64,000 bases of DNA from Zasmidium citrigriseum. Taxonomy: Eukaryota > Ascomycota > Dothideomycetes > Mycosphaerellales > Mycosphaerellaceae. The notes below the pieces were generated by a model. The model saw nothing but the letters and a program-made list of their open reading frames with translations, was not told the DNA's origin and did not search any database. Both the position numbers and the translations under genes were made by a program. Within the stretch, counting starts at the first letter, position 1; every line of letters starts with the position of its first letter. The stretch is from the NCBI GenBank assembly GCA_002786025.1, contig NHNW01000021.1:124001-188000 (forward strand). The letters run 5' to 3'. Shown one piece after another: positions 22,474-32,568 of this stretch.

Positions 22474-24186
22474 TCAGATGAGAGCTACAGTTTCCCAGTC
22501 AGGATCTTCGACGGGATCGGTCAGGTCCGTCAACCTGACAGCGCAGTAAGGCGTCTCGGTGACTTTGGTGATGAGCCGAGCCATTCGCTGTTTCAAACGG
22601 TCTACTTCACGTCGCCGTGGGGCCTCGTAGTCTTCTTCCTCGTCTGAGCCACCGGGTCCGTGTGATCGCTCACTCAAGCCCTGCAAGTGGTACATGACAA
22701 CATCCTCATCGGTCAATTCGAGGATTACATGTGCTTCGAGGCTTCTGCCTTGAGGATGTATTTGAGGACTATCTCCGAATTCTGTGGCGCTCCATAGAGA
22801 AGCGTCCTCTTCCAGAATCGCTTGCCCCACAAGATCGTAAAAGTCTGAGTGGTTGTGCCTGAGGACAAGGCAAGTGCTGTAGTCCTGCCAGGTACAAAGT
22901 AGGTCTCCTGGGCGTGCTTCGTTGCAGGCAAAGCCTACCACATCAAGTCCAGAGAAAAGCGGCTGCGGCCGACGTCCAGCGGAGAATTCAGAGAATGTGC
23001 CGCTGGAGCGTGCCTGCTCTACTGATGCCAACGTGGTAGCCATATAGCCTTCGCCACGAAACGGCGCAGTCAGGTGGCCGGTGGCAGTGTGCTTGAGTCG
23101 GACAACAACACGCCGTCCGATGTGCCGAGATGCGCGCGGAGTACGATATGAAGTCGTCTCGAACTGAGGCCGGTCCGGCTTATCTCTTCTTTGGAGCAAG
23201 GAGTCGTGAATGGGTTGGTCGGACAGCTGCAGCTCCAGGGTAAGCAGGACTTTCTCGATACTGTAGCCAGAAAAGTACTGAACAAGCTTTTGGGCCAGTT
23301 GGAAAGAAGATAGGGTATAGTCTGGTCGAATAGGCAACCTATCAGCATAGAGCGTCGTCCAGTCGATGATGCTACAATGGGCATAAATGCGGTCTCGTGG
23401 ATCGGCACAGCCCGTTGCGGAAAAGTAACTCACAGCATCTTGTATCGAGTGTGAGCCTTGTGAGCGAGTTGTACACATTGACCCGAAGCATCCTGCAGAC
23501 TTCAAATATGGGTGATACGGTCGAGACGCTCTTTCGATCGCTTCCAAGGTGCTCCAGGAGATTTTGGCATCACCAATTAGGACTTGCACATCAGCTGCAT
23601 TCACCATCTCAGGCACAACCCAGACGCGGGTCCAATACTCTCGACAAGCTAGCTGCTTCTGAGCATCCCATAGGCGCTTGTCCGGTTCCAAAGCGACACA
23701 GTCCTGGGGTGCATCCTCGCATTTTTGAACGAGCCCTGTTTCGTCAGCTGCAATGAGCGAAGCCAACCAGTCACTGTCATCGGCGTGAGGTCCCAGGCAA
23801 GCGAGTACTAGCGTGGCTTGCTTGTACGTGTTTCCCATGTTCGAAACCTGCTTGCTTTTCTCCTCGAGATTGTCTTGATCGATACAGATTGAGTCGATCC
23901 AGAAGAACCCAGCCGAGAAGTGCCATTGTGCTTGCCAAAGAGCGTAGTGGCAGTTCTTTCGAACATGGCGCTGCTTTCCGTCGATCAATACAAGATGTTC
24001 GCCTCCTGTCTTGCCCCATGTATACGAGATGGCTCGATAGGGAGGCGCTTCGAACCGGTGACAGGTGATGAGCGTGAAGTTCAGGGTATCGTTCTCTGCA
24101 CGTCGTCCGCCAACAGGTTGAAGGAGGCGGATCTGTTTCTCCGCATCCTCGAGAGGGGCCAGCATGTAGTCTGCCGTTTGCTCCAT
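22474..24186 (-). CDS. HET-domain (heterokaryon incompatibility) protein
   Basis: Single-exon protein of 570 aa with an N-terminal HET domain. The three blocks are seen as YRAISYTWG (50-58), FFWIDSICIDQDN (94-106) and MGNTYKQATLVLACLGP (117-133). HET domains trigger cell death or growth arrest when incompatible hyphae fuse, and most genomes of this group carry many such genes that act as self/non-self or stress sensors. The C-terminal 400 residues hold no domain I recognise. An acidic stretch follows near residue 525 (GSDEEEDYE). No NACHT or WD40 partner domain is present. The start ATG at 24186 puts the HET domain at the usual distance from the N-terminus. Confidence 0.88.
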   Translation of the reverse strand: MEQTADYMLAPLEDAEKQIRLLQPVGGRRAENDTLNFTLITCHRFEAPPYRAISYTWGKTGGEHLVLIDGKQRHVRKNCHYALWQAQWHFSAGFFWIDSICIDQDNLEEKSKQVSNMGNTYKQATLVLACLGPHADDSDWLASLIAADETGLVQKCEDAPQDCVALEPDKRLWDAQKQLACREYWTRVWVVPEMVNAADVQVLIGDAKISWSTLEAIERASRPYHPYLKSAGCFGSMCTTRSQGSHSIQDAVSYFSATGCADPRDRIYAHCSIIDWTTLYADRLPIRPDYTLSSFQLAQKLVQYFSGYSIEKVLLTLELQLSDQPIHDSLLQRRDKPDRPQFETTSYRTPRASRHIGRRVVVRLKHTATGHLTAPFRGEGYMATTLASVEQARSSGTFSEFSAGRRPQPLFSGLDVVGFACNEARPGDLLCTWQDYSTCLVLRHNHSDFYDLVGQAILEEDASLWSATEFGDSPQIHPQGRSLEAHVILELTDEDVVMYHLQGLSERSHGPGGSDEEEDYEAPRRREVDRLKQRMARLITKVTETPYCAVRLTDLTDPVEDPDWETVALI

Positions 24187-24686
24187 CTCGACATTTGACA
24201 GAAAGCCTCTAGACGGTTCATGTGGGATGATCCAGGTGACCCAGAACGAGACTGCTCATGTTGACTTCCCTTGGAAGTGATCTTTGAGTCTTCAAAACTT
24301 GTCGAGCCGGGACATTTGTGACAATCCACGGAGAAAGAACGCCACGGGGTTCTGGCACACGATCGAAAAGCAACTTCATCTTGTTGTTGCGCAGACAGGA
24401 ACAGGGACAAAACGACATGAGGTCGAAGGAGTCTCTCCCTAGCGCGTGCACGGGCCTCTGAGGCATCGGATCTCCAAACCAACGATGAACTCCTGCTGTT
24501 CAATATGATATTCGATCATTGGACACAAATGTACTTAATCTTAATATCTTCTTCACGTTCCCTTCATCACAATCGCTGAGCACCGCTGTCGTGGGTAACA
24601 CCAAACTGAATCTGAGGGCCACGTAAGCCAGGACCGATCTCGCCTGCTACCAACACCATACACTTTGCATTCTTTTGTACAGCACC
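24187..24686. other. Divergent promoter region
   Basis: This is 500 nt between the HET gene and the small membrane protein gene, which point away from each other. No further gene is seen. Confidence 0.45.
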
Positions 24687-25118
24687 ATGGGCTTCCTGGA
24701 CGTTTTCAAGGTCAGTGGAGACGAACTCTTCAGATGACGACGACTGACAGTCAAGCAGATCGTCTTCATTCCAGCCCTCATCGCCCTTGCGATCTACGCA
24801 ATCGGCGCATTCATCATTGCGCCTATAATACGACATCAGCGAAATCGATACGGCCAATACCTTCCTCTCGACTCGATATCGCACCACACGAATTCGATTC
24901 GCGACCGAATATCTAATGCCGTAACATCTTTCGTTCTGCCTCGGCGCATGGTGGTCATTGATGCAACGGGGAGCCGAAGAGGGAGCACGAGTGGAGAAGA
25001 GTTCGTTTTCGAAGATGAGGATGGGGACAGGATGGTGGGCTTTGATGTTAACAGAAGCGACAGACAGGTCAGAGGTGCGGATATACAGGGTCAGGGGAGG
25101 AGATTGGAAGAAGCGTGA
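24687..25118 (+). CDS. Small single-pass membrane protein, unknown function
   Basis: Exons are 24687-24710 and 24759-25118, 127 aa. The first exon encodes only MGFLDVFK. The intron GTCAGT...CAG is 48 nt. A hydrophobic helix (about residues 9-31, IVFIPALIALAIYAIGAFII) is followed by a basic RHQRNRYGQ, giving a probable N-out or signal-anchor topology with the C-terminus in the cytosol. The tail contains an acidic cluster (EEFVFEDEDGD). The frame is open across all 120 codons of exon 2 and the composition is protein-like, but no family is recognised. Confidence 0.6.
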
Positions 25119-25635
25119 GGGTCTGACGGCACAATCATGAGCTTGGGAAGCCACATGGCAAAAAAGACATTTGTCGGAGCCACGTCAACAGCATAGCCTC
25201 TCCGCGCGGAGAATTGGCTTACTTGCACCCAGGCCTGCCCAGAGGATATGCTTGCTCCCTGCACATCTCCTGTGATCCTGCCAGCGTGACCAACGCATTA
25301 CGCAGAGCGGCTGCTGCTGGCACTCACAGCCCCAACATGTTTGGGGCGCTAGCTTCGGGCTCACGACCATCATCAGGGTCCAAGTATCGGTCTAATCTGA
25401 TGCGGTTGGAGATGGTGAAAAAGGGGCTTGCCCAAACCATTCTACTTAGGAGAACCGATTACCGTGAGACCGTTCAAGGAGACAACAAGTCAAGATGTCG
25501 ACAGATCAAATCGTCGAACATTCATGCCATTCCGACATCTAGCAGCTCATGCTTGAGCTTCTTTGGAGGTTATGCCTCGTTCAAATCATCTACCGACGTA
25601 ACTCATATCTTGCTCTTCATGGCGGATCATGGCTC
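25119..25635. other. Intergenic, no gene recognised
   Basis: Convergent 3' flanks of the small membrane protein gene and the inhibitor gene. An open frame at 25214-25765 runs antisense to the inhibitor exons and has no family signal. Confidence 0.45.
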
Positions 25636-25999
25636 TCATTGCGTCGTGACCTTGCTGTCTGCCTCGACGTTGATGTGGTCGTTGGAAGCAAGGGAGTGCA
25701 CCTTGTCATCGGGAAACTCGGCCCTAGGTTTAATCAGACTCCAGATCCTCTTCCATATGCTGTAAGACGTACGTAAAGCCCTTGATCAACTTGTATTCAG
25801 TCACAACGGAGCCCCCCTGATCAGTGACCTGCTTCTTTGCTCTTGAATAGGTCAGCGTCGTGCCAGATAGAGGTAATGCAGCCGTACGTACTGCTCGAGC
25901 TGGGAAGCATCAGCATCCTTCTTGAGAGAAACCTACCCCTCGTCAGCCATAAGCATCTTGCTAACCAGAGTGGAAGCATACATTGATCTTGTAAGGCAT
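25636..25999 (-). CDS. Peptidase inhibitor I9 domain protein (yeast Pbi2-like)
   Basis: Four short exons (minus strand): 25999-25982, 25932-25892, 25841-25773 and 25723-25636. They encode 71 aa, MPYKINVSLKKDADASQ at the start and an end of VTTQ. All three introns have good ends (GTATGC, GTACGT, GTACGT donors; TAG, AAG, TAG acceptors) and lengths of 49-50 nt. The joined protein matches the I9 fold of subtilisin propeptides and of stand-alone inhibitors: beta strand, helix QAKKQVTDQGGSV, strand YKLIKGFTAEFP, then HINVEADSKV. There is no signal peptide, so it is cytosolic or vacuolar. Yeast Pbi2 inhibits proteinase B and helps vacuole fusion; that role is inferred here. No single exon exceeds 30 codons, so ORF-based methods would miss this gene. 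It is divergent from BMS1 with 305 nt between the starts. Confidence 0.85.
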
Positions 26000-26304
26000 C
26001 TTGAAGGATTGAACTGTAGAGAATTTGTGGTGGAGAGAAGACCGTCTTCTACAGTCGAATCGAATGGATTTGTGAAAGGTATGGAAGAGTGAAAGGCGTG
26101 TCTCATCAAGTTGGGCTGACTCTGGAAGCCTGCTGCGGACGTCATCGCATGTGAAGCACCCTGGCACGCGAGCAGCCGTTGCTAGCCGCCACTCGCCGAG
26201 ATAAGGTTTGCCGACCGCTGGCCCGTGCTCTGGATTTTCTGAGAGAAGTCGCGAAATCTTGGCGTCGTCTCGACTTCGACACTCTTTGCGAGAGGACCAA
26301 CATC
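26000..26304. other. Divergent promoter region between inhibitor gene and bms1
   Basis: 305 nt carrying both 5' regions. No coding feature is seen. The frame that opens upstream of bms1 at 26179 lacks an ATG before 26305. Confidence 0.5.
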
Positions 26305-29300
26305 ATGGCGGGCGAGGATCAGGTGCATCGGGCGCACCGGCCCTCGAAAGAGAAGAAGAAGAAGGACACCAGCCAGCCGAACCCCAAAGCCTTCGCATAC
26401 GCAGCGCCCGGACGACTAGCGAAGCAGGCGGCGAGAAGTCACGATGTCAAAGAGAAGAGGCTGCATGTCCCCTTGGTGGACAGGCTACCAGAGGAGGCAC
26501 CACCACTGGTTGTTGGCGTCGTCGGGCCTCCTGGAGTCGGGAAGACGACTTTGATCAAGAGTCTGGTGCGGCGTTATACAAAGCAGGCGGTCTCCAATCC
26601 AACTGGTCCGATCACCGTCGTTACAGGCAAGAGGCGGAGGCTGACATTCATGGAATCTCCGAGCGACAGTCTGGCGGCTGCGATCGATCTGGCGAAAGTG
26701 GTGGACATTGTGCTACTTATGATTGATGGCAACTATGGCTTCGAAATGGAAACCATGGAATTTCTGTCAGTCTTAAGCAGCACCGGTATGCCAGGAAACG
26801 TCTTCGGCATTCTCACGCATCTGGACCTCTTCCGGAAACAGGACACTTTGAAGGCGCAGAAGAAGAGATTGAAACATCGATTCTGGTCAGAGCTCTACCA
26901 AGGAGCCAAGCTGTTCTACCTGTCCGGCGTGATTAACGGCAGATACCCTGATCGCGAAGTCTTGAACTTGTCGCGCTTTCTCAGTGTCATGAAGAACCCG
27001 AGACCGCTTGTCTGGCGCAATTCACATCCCTATGCCCTCGCAGACAGAATGCTCGACATCACACCTCCTACCTCAGTCGAACAGGACCCGAAATGCGATC
27101 GAACCGTTGCCTTGTATGGATACCTACGAGGTACCAACTTTCCATCCACCGATGCGCGAGTCCATGTTCCTGGTATTGGCGACTTGAAAGTAGAGCGTGT
27201 AGAGAAGCTGCCGGATCCGTGCCCCACACCTTATTTTCAGCAAGAGCAGGAGAAACAAGAAGGAACGAAGAAGAGAAGAAGACTAGGCGAGAAGCAAAAG
27301 GTCATTTATGCTCCCATGAGCGACGTTGGAGGTGTTCTTGTGGACAAGGATGCTGTGTACATTGATGTAAAGAGTAATACGTTTACTGCTGAGGAGGAGG
27401 ATGAAGACCGGGGGTTGGGCGAGCAAATGGTTGTGGGGCTTCAAGGAGAACGAAAACTTCTTGGTGAAGACGACCAAGGCATTGCGCTTTTCGACCGCGG
27501 CGAGAGACTGCGGCAGCTGGACGACGACGACGAGGAGGTCCAGAATACTGGACGTGTAAACGCACGGAAGCCGACTGTAGTGCAACGGGACGATGAGGAC
27601 GAAGAGCTTGAGGACGAGGGCTTCGCCAGTGGAGACACTGACGACGACGCCGACCTAGACGCCCTCCAACAAGCTCCAGAGAAGCTAGCCCGATCGAAGA
27701 AGGAGAAAGATCGCGAGGTCGACGGTGATGTTGCGTTCGCAGATTCGGACAGTGACTTGGGATCTCTATCATCAGTATCCGATCAGGAGCTCGAAGACGG
27801 CTCGGAGGATGACGAAGATTTTGATGAAGATGACGAGGATGATGGCGATTCCCGTTGGAAGAGCAATCTGTCTGAGCGTGCAAAGGCCTTGCATGGTCGT
27901 CAACAGCCGTATCGAGTCGCTGAGTTGGCGAAAATGATGTACGATGACATGTTGTCAACTGCAGAAATTGTCAAGAAGTGGCGAGGTGAAGATGAGGCAG
28001 ATGACCGGGATGCGGGAGCACAAGACGACGACTTCTTCCAGCGAAAGCAGCCAGGATCAAGCGATCAGGACGACGATCGCATGATCCCACATTACGACTA
28101 CGAGGAGCTCGAGGAGAAGTGGACGGATGAAGACAACGTCGAAGCCTTGCGAGACCGGTTTGCGTCGACCCGGTTGACAGGAGCCAATGGAGAGGAATTG
28201 GGTGATGGTGAGGACGATGAGTTTGAAGGCATAGCTGATGATGAGGACGAGGGCGACGGCGAATTCGAGGACTTGGAGACTGGGGAAGCCCATGGCGGTG
28301 CAGAAGAGACCATCGAAGACGAGAGAGAGAAGAACGCTCGCAAGAAGGAGGAGCTCAAGATGCGCTTCGAGGAAGAAGATCGCGAAGGGTTCTTGAACCC
28401 AAAGAACACCAATCGCGAAGCCAACGGCCAAGCCGAGGAGCGTGAATTCGGCGAAGACGAATGGTACGATGCTCAAAAGGCCCTGCTCCAAAAGCAACAA
28501 GACATCAACCGCAGCGAGTTCGAAGCGCTTGATGAGGCTTCTCGAGTACGTGCCGAAGGCTATCGAGCTGGGACATATGCACGGCTGATCCTCTCGGCCG
28601 TGCCATGTGAGTTTACAGAGAACTTCGATGCTCGATATCCGCTCTTAATTGGTGGTCTGCAGCCCACAGAGGAGCGCTTCGGGTTCGTGCAAGTTCGAAT
28701 CAAGCGTCACCGGTGGCACAAGAAGATCCTTAAGACCAACGATCCGCTCATCTTCTCTCTGGGCTGGCGCCGGTTCCAGACAACTCCAGTGTACAGCATC
28801 AGTGACTCACGAACGAGGAACAGGATGCTCAAATACACGCCCGAGCACATGCATTGTTTTGGCACATTCTATGGCCCACTTGCCGCTCCCAATACCGGCT
28901 TCTGCTGCGTGCAAAACCTCTCCAACAAGAATCCTGGATTTCGGATAGCGGCTACCGGCGTGGTGCTGAATGTGGACGAAGGCACTGAGATCGTAAAGAA
29001 GCTGAAGCTAACGGGACATCCATACAAGATCTTCAAGAACACCGCGTTCATCAAGGACATGTTCGGCTCAGCGTTGGAGATTGCCAAGTTCGAGGGCGCT
29101 GGCATCAAGACGGTCTCCGGTATTCGAGGTCAGATCAAGAAGGCACTCTCGAAACCAGAGGGCTGCTTCAGAGCGACGTTCGAGGACAAGGTCTTGATGA
29201 GCGACATCATCATCTTGCGGGCTTGGTACCCTGTCAAGCCCCATCGCTTCTACAATCCAGTCACCAACCTTCTAGACGGAGGCTCTGCAGATGCCTGGGA

Positions 29301-29778
29301 GGGAATGCGTTTGACTGGCCAAGTTCGAGCTGCTCAGAATATTCCTACCCCAAAGGAGAAGAACAGCACTTACAGACCAGTGGAGCGTCAAGAGCGACAT
29401 TTCAATCCTCTCCGCGTCCCTCGCAAGCTGCAGGCCGATCTGCCCTACAAGTCGCAAATCACCCAGATGAAGCCGCAGAAGAATCAGACATACACGCAGA
29501 AGCGTGCTGTTCTTGTCGGAGGCGAGGAGAAGGTTGCACGCAGACTGATGCAACAAGTCATGAGTCTGAGGAATGAGAAAGTGGAGAAGAGACGGCAGAA
29601 GCAGGAGGAGAGGAGGCAGCCGTATCGAGCGAAGGTTGCTGAGAACGAAGAGAAGAGGAAGGAGCGAGAAAAGCGCGAGCGGGACGAGTACTGGCGGCGA
29701 GAAGGCAAGAAGCGGAAAGGCAGATCAGAGGGCGGTGAAGGCGGTGGTGGTGGAGGCAAGAGGAGGAAGAAGGCCTAG
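26305..29778 (+). CDS. bms1: BMS1, ribosome biogenesis GTPase
   Basis: Essential nucleolar GTPase of the small-subunit processome that binds Rcl1 and helps 18S rRNA processing. Single exon, 1157 aa. The P-loop is GPPGVGKTT (about residues 74-82), preceded by the lysine-rich KEKKKKDTS and APGRLAKQAARSHDVKEKRLHVP segments typical of Bms1. The AARP2CN region follows (about 230-330). Long acidic stretches (roughly residues 395-720), rich in Asp/Glu, separate the G domain from the conserved C-terminal RIBIOP_C/DUF663 half (about 740-1080, including FGTFYGPLAAPNTGF). The C-terminus is a basic KRRKK-type nucleolar tail. The first in-frame ATG is at 26305; the open frame upstream begins without ATG. 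Confidence 0.95.
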   Translation: MAGEDQVHRAHRPSKEKKKKDTSQPNPKAFAYAAPGRLAKQAARSHDVKEKRLHVPLVDRLPEEAPPLVVGVVGPPGVGKTTLIKSLVRRYTKQAVSNPTGPITVVTGKRRRLTFMESPSDSLAAAIDLAKVVDIVLLMIDGNYGFEMETMEFLSVLSSTGMPGNVFGILTHLDLFRKQDTLKAQKKRLKHRFWSELYQGAKLFYLSGVINGRYPDREVLNLSRFLSVMKNPRPLVWRNSHPYALADRMLDITPPTSVEQDPKCDRTVALYGYLRGTNFPSTDARVHVPGIGDLKVERVEKLPDPCPTPYFQQEQEKQEGTKKRRRLGEKQKVIYAPMSDVGGVLVDKDAVYIDVKSNTFTAEEEDEDRGLGEQMVVGLQGERKLLGEDDQGIALFDRGERLRQLDDDDEEVQNTGRVNARKPTVVQRDDEDEELEDEGFASGDTDDDADLDALQQAPEKLARSKKEKDREVDGDVAFADSDSDLGSLSSVSDQELEDGSEDDEDFDEDDEDDGDSRWKSNLSERAKALHGRQQPYRVAELAKMMYDDMLSTAEIVKKWRGEDEADDRDAGAQDDDFFQRKQPGSSDQDDDRMIPHYDYEELEEKWTDEDNVEALRDRFASTRLTGANGEELGDGEDDEFEGIADDEDEGDGEFEDLETGEAHGGAEETIEDEREKNARKKEELKMRFEEEDREGFLNPKNTNREANGQAEEREFGEDEWYDAQKALLQKQQDINRSEFEALDEASRVRAEGYRAGTYARLILSAVPCEFTENFDARYPLLIGGLQPTEERFGFVQVRIKRHRWHKKILKTNDPLIFSLGWRRFQTTPVYSISDSRTRNRMLKYTPEHMHCFGTFYGPLAAPNTGFCCVQNLSNKNPGFRIAATGVVLNVDEGTEIVKKLKLTGHPYKIFKNTAFIKDMFGSALEIAKFEGAGIKTVSGIRGQIKKALSKPEGCFRATFEDKVLMSDIIILRAWYPVKPHRFYNPVTNLLDGGSADAWEGMRLTGQVRAAQNIPTPKEKNSTYRPVERQERHFNPLRVPRKLQADLPYKSQITQMKPQKNQTYTQKRAVLVGGEEKVARRLMQQVMSLRNEKVEKRRQKQEERRQPYRAKVAENEEKRKEREKRERDEYWRREGKKRKGRSEGGEGGGGGGKRRKKA

Positions 29779-30195
29779 TCGTCGCCGGCGAATAATTGAA
29801 TGCCTCAGGCCAACATCACAAGATCGCGATTCAGAGCGGACCCCACAGTGACGTGTGAATCTTGGAACGAGTCGATGCCAACCAGTCCTCGCCCCGTCGA
29901 CCGCATTTGCCCATTCGAGTTGCTGCGATCGTGGGATAGAGTTCAGCGCCACTGTCTGAGACCTGATTTCATGTGTTGTGGCTGTCGTCATGAAGGAGTC
30001 GCTGTCGCAGCATGTTGAGCAATCGCACGCGCCACAGGTTGGGATGCTGATGAAGAGGAGGGAGGACTACGTATGTGGGTAGGTGGAAGAAGAATAACAA
30101 TTGCTTCCCCCTCAAGTTCCTGGTTCCTTGTCTTTCCCAAAGAACTTGTTCTCAATTATCTTATCCACATTCCCTACACATCTAACATTGCCAAG
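29779..30195. other. Intergenic, bms1 3' flank and LEA-like gene promoter
   Basis: No separate gene is seen. An in-frame ATG at 30073 could extend the downstream protein by 41 residues, but the added segment looks like a CT-rich leader. Confidence 0.45.
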
Positions 30196-30983
30196 ATGCG
30201 CGTCCTCGACAACTCTGCCGTCAAGATCGAGCTCTTCCCAGGCTCGCAGAACCAGCAACCAGGCGACCCTCAAGCCCAAGCTCAGAATGCCTCTCAACAA
30301 GCCCAAGGCGCTGCCCAAAGTACAGGCAAAGCCACGCAGCAGGCTGGCGAGGAGGCCGGAAAGACAGCCAAGCAGACGGGCGAGCAGGTAGCTCAATCTG
30401 CTCAAGACACTACGTCGGAAGCACCAGGACAAGCACAGTCCTACGGCGAGCAAGCCGCCAACTACGCTCAATCAACGGCGGAAAGCGCCCAGAACACAGC
30501 CGGCTCGTACACGCAACAAGCACAGGATGTGGCGGCTCAGTATAAAGAGAAAGCACAAGGGTACGCCTCTTCTGCACAGGAGACGGCTGGCCAGTACCAG
30601 CAACAGACTGCGGACTACGTGCGTGATACTGGGGACAGTGTGCATCAGCAAGGACAGGATTATGTGCAGGGCACTGCGGATAGTGCTCATGGGATGGTGA
30701 AGAACAATTTGCCGGAGAGTACGCATAGCTATGCGGGCCAGGCGGTGGATTATGCCAGTAATGCTGGGACGGGGACGTTGGGGACGCTTGGAGGTGCTGT
30801 GAAGGATGTTGGGGATACTGTGGGTAATGCAGTGAGTTTGCTGATGATGGTATCTGGAGGAGGGCGCTGCTAATGAAAGTGTAGGGCTATTCTACAGTCG
30901 CCGGCGTTGGCAAGACGGGATACAACTTGGGGTCTGGCCTGGGTGGCGCCCTCACAGGACAGAAGAAGGAGGGAGAACAATGA
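30196..30983 (+). CDS. LEA-like repeat protein, probable desiccation/stress protein
   Basis: Exons are 30196-30831 and 30885-30983, 244 aa. From residue 25 to about 175 the protein is a run of Ala/Gln/Thr/Gly/Lys-rich amphipathic repeats of roughly 11 residues (for example AQSAQDTTSEA, AQSTAESAQNT, YKEKAQGYASSA). This is the pattern of group 3 late-embryogenesis-abundant proteins, disordered in water and helical on drying. There is almost no Cys or Trp. The C-terminal part (AVKDVGDTVGNAGYSTVAGVGKTGYNLG) is Gly-rich and can associate with membranes. LEA-like proteins in fungi accumulate in conidia and under osmotic stress; that role is inferred. The intron is 53 nt (GTGAGT...TAG). Start choice: 30196 has a good AAG-ATG context, while 30073 is an alternative. 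Confidence 0.7.
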
Positions 30984-31287
30984 TTACTTTCAGTCCATTC
31001 CCCGAATCTCATCTATTCTCAAACATACTGATCGAACGTTCATTAGCATGGACTAGCGTTCCTTTTTGGGGAATGGCGTGCTCAAGTGAATAAGACCAAA
31101 GTCACGTGGGCGCTTCGAGTACAATAGCAGGCCAGGGCACTATTGTCACAATAGCCAAAACCACACTCACAATAGTCTATAGAGCGTATTGTCCAACGAG
31201 GTAAGTCTGTCCTTCATAAGCGCTCTCCTTGCTCTTCCTTCTTCTCCATCCAACCATCACAAAACCCAAGAGAAAAGCGCCCGCAAG
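30984..31287. other. Intergenic
   Basis: 304 nt with no coding feature. The open frame that enters the next gene from 31189 lacks an ATG before 31288. Confidence 0.45.
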
Positions 31288-32568
31288 ATGCCTCGACAGC
31301 AGATCCCACTCGCCAAAAAGCAGCGCAATGCCGTGGCCCGGCCTCGCAGGGTAAAAGCCCTCATCAAACTTCACTTTCACAAGTCCATCTCCAAGGGACC
31401 GGAGCCGGCCATGGAACCAACCATTGGCCTGATGGTCCCGCTGGACTGTCCCGCGGAGAGGATCCCCGCGAAAGTGAGAAGAGTGGTGGTGGAGAAGGTG
31501 CTCGCCGACGAGGCCGTGAGGCAGGCTATCGAGAACCGCAAGGTGAAGTTGTCTTTGGCAACATCCCTCCAGATCCCCAGTCTGCCCTTGTCGACGCTGC
31601 CGCTGGACGGCAAGCCGAGACTCGGAAAGCTGGGCGATATCTTCGAAAACCCGGCGGAGAAGAAGGAGTACTTTGAGCTTGATGCTCACATTCAACTCGG
31701 CTTGCGGCCTGTGAAGGGGCATCAACCACCAGAGCTCGCGGAGAGCGTTGCCAGCCCTGGCAAGCTCAACTGCCTCCGCCTCGCCAATATGCCCGTCTCG
31801 GATGGAGCGAATCCCGCCAGCGACCAGCGCTATGGCGGCAGACGTGATGCTCCTGCGTACTGCCAGCCGCTGCTCGTGTGGTTCGACGACGAGCTCAAGA
31901 CAGTCAAGTTCACCAAGATCCACGGATACGAGATGGAAGACTTTTGCATCGGCGACATCAACGAGAACGAGAAGTGGAACCAACAGAAGTACACTTCCAA
32001 CGCTTTTTACGCGGGCCTGTTCAACTTCTGCCAGCGTGAAGGATGGGGCATCAAGAAGTTCAAAGAACGTTTGAGAAGGCATGTCGACGAAGACTGGGGC
32101 AATCTGCGCACCGGCATGCCTACTTTACCCACCTACTGCTTCAACAAGTTCGATCCAGCAGAACACGGTCTCGGCCTCAGTACCTTCCCAAAGCAAGGCA
32201 TCGATGTCGCGGTTCGTTGCGTCAACCAGTACGAAGCCAACGGGAAGCTCAAGAACCTCTCTTCCCGGCGCGATATCCGGCTGATCATCAAGCAGAAACA
32301 CACCATGGATGATATCTTCGAGCTCCTCGATGACGAGATTAATGCCCAGGAGACTGCAGACGGTGTCAGGATCAACTCGGCAAAGCTTTTCGACCGAGAG
32401 CATCGACAGAAGTGGGAGTGGCACTTGTGGGTCATGCCGCAGGTTGGCGAGAGGAAGCTGTATCGATTTGAGGAGGGCAGTATTTCGCAGTTCTTGAGCG
32501 AGGCGAATGAAATTCGGCCGAGGGATAAGAAGGTGTACATGGAGGCTCATGTCATGCCGAACGTTTGA
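31288..32568 (+). CDS. Conserved-looking basic protein, unknown function
   Basis: Single exon, 426 aa. I do not recognise the family. The N-terminus is strongly basic (PRQQIPLAKKQRNAVARPRR, residues 2-21), suitable for a nuclear, nucleolar or mitochondrial signal. The rest is a well-behaved globular composition with many aromatic residues (YCQPLLVWFDDEL, YTSNAFYAGLFNFCQREGWG, KWEWHLWVMPQVG), no membrane helices and no repeats. Codon use resembles that of its neighbours BMS1 and SRP68, so it is very probably a real gene. It lies between two essential RNA-related genes, but adjacency in fungi rarely implies shared function. The start at 31288 is the first ATG of the frame. Confidence 0.7.
   Translation: MPRQQIPLAKKQRNAVARPRRVKALIKLHFHKSISKGPEPAMEPTIGLMVPLDCPAERIPAKVRRVVVEKVLADEAVRQAIENRKVKLSLATSLQIPSLPLSTLPLDGKPRLGKLGDIFENPAEKKEYFELDAHIQLGLRPVKGHQPPELAESVASPGKLNCLRLANMPVSDGANPASDQRYGGRRDAPAYCQPLLVWFDDELKTVKFTKIHGYEMEDFCIGDINENEKWNQQKYTSNAFYAGLFNFCQREGWGIKKFKERLRRHVDEDWGNLRTGMPTLPTYCFNKFDPAEHGLGLSTFPKQGIDVAVRCVNQYEANGKLKNLSSRRDIRLIIKQKHTMDDIFELLDDEINAQETADGVRINSAKLFDREHRQKWEWHLWVMPQVGERKLYRFEEGSISQFLSEANEIRPRDKKVYMEAHVMPNV

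Noticed and set aside
26179..26304. N-terminal extension of BMS1
   Set aside because: No ATG in this part of the frame; family N-termini begin close to the MAGEDQ start at 26305.
31189..31287. N-terminal extension of the 426-aa protein
   Set aside because: The extended frame starts at TTG, not ATG. The first ATG is at 31288.
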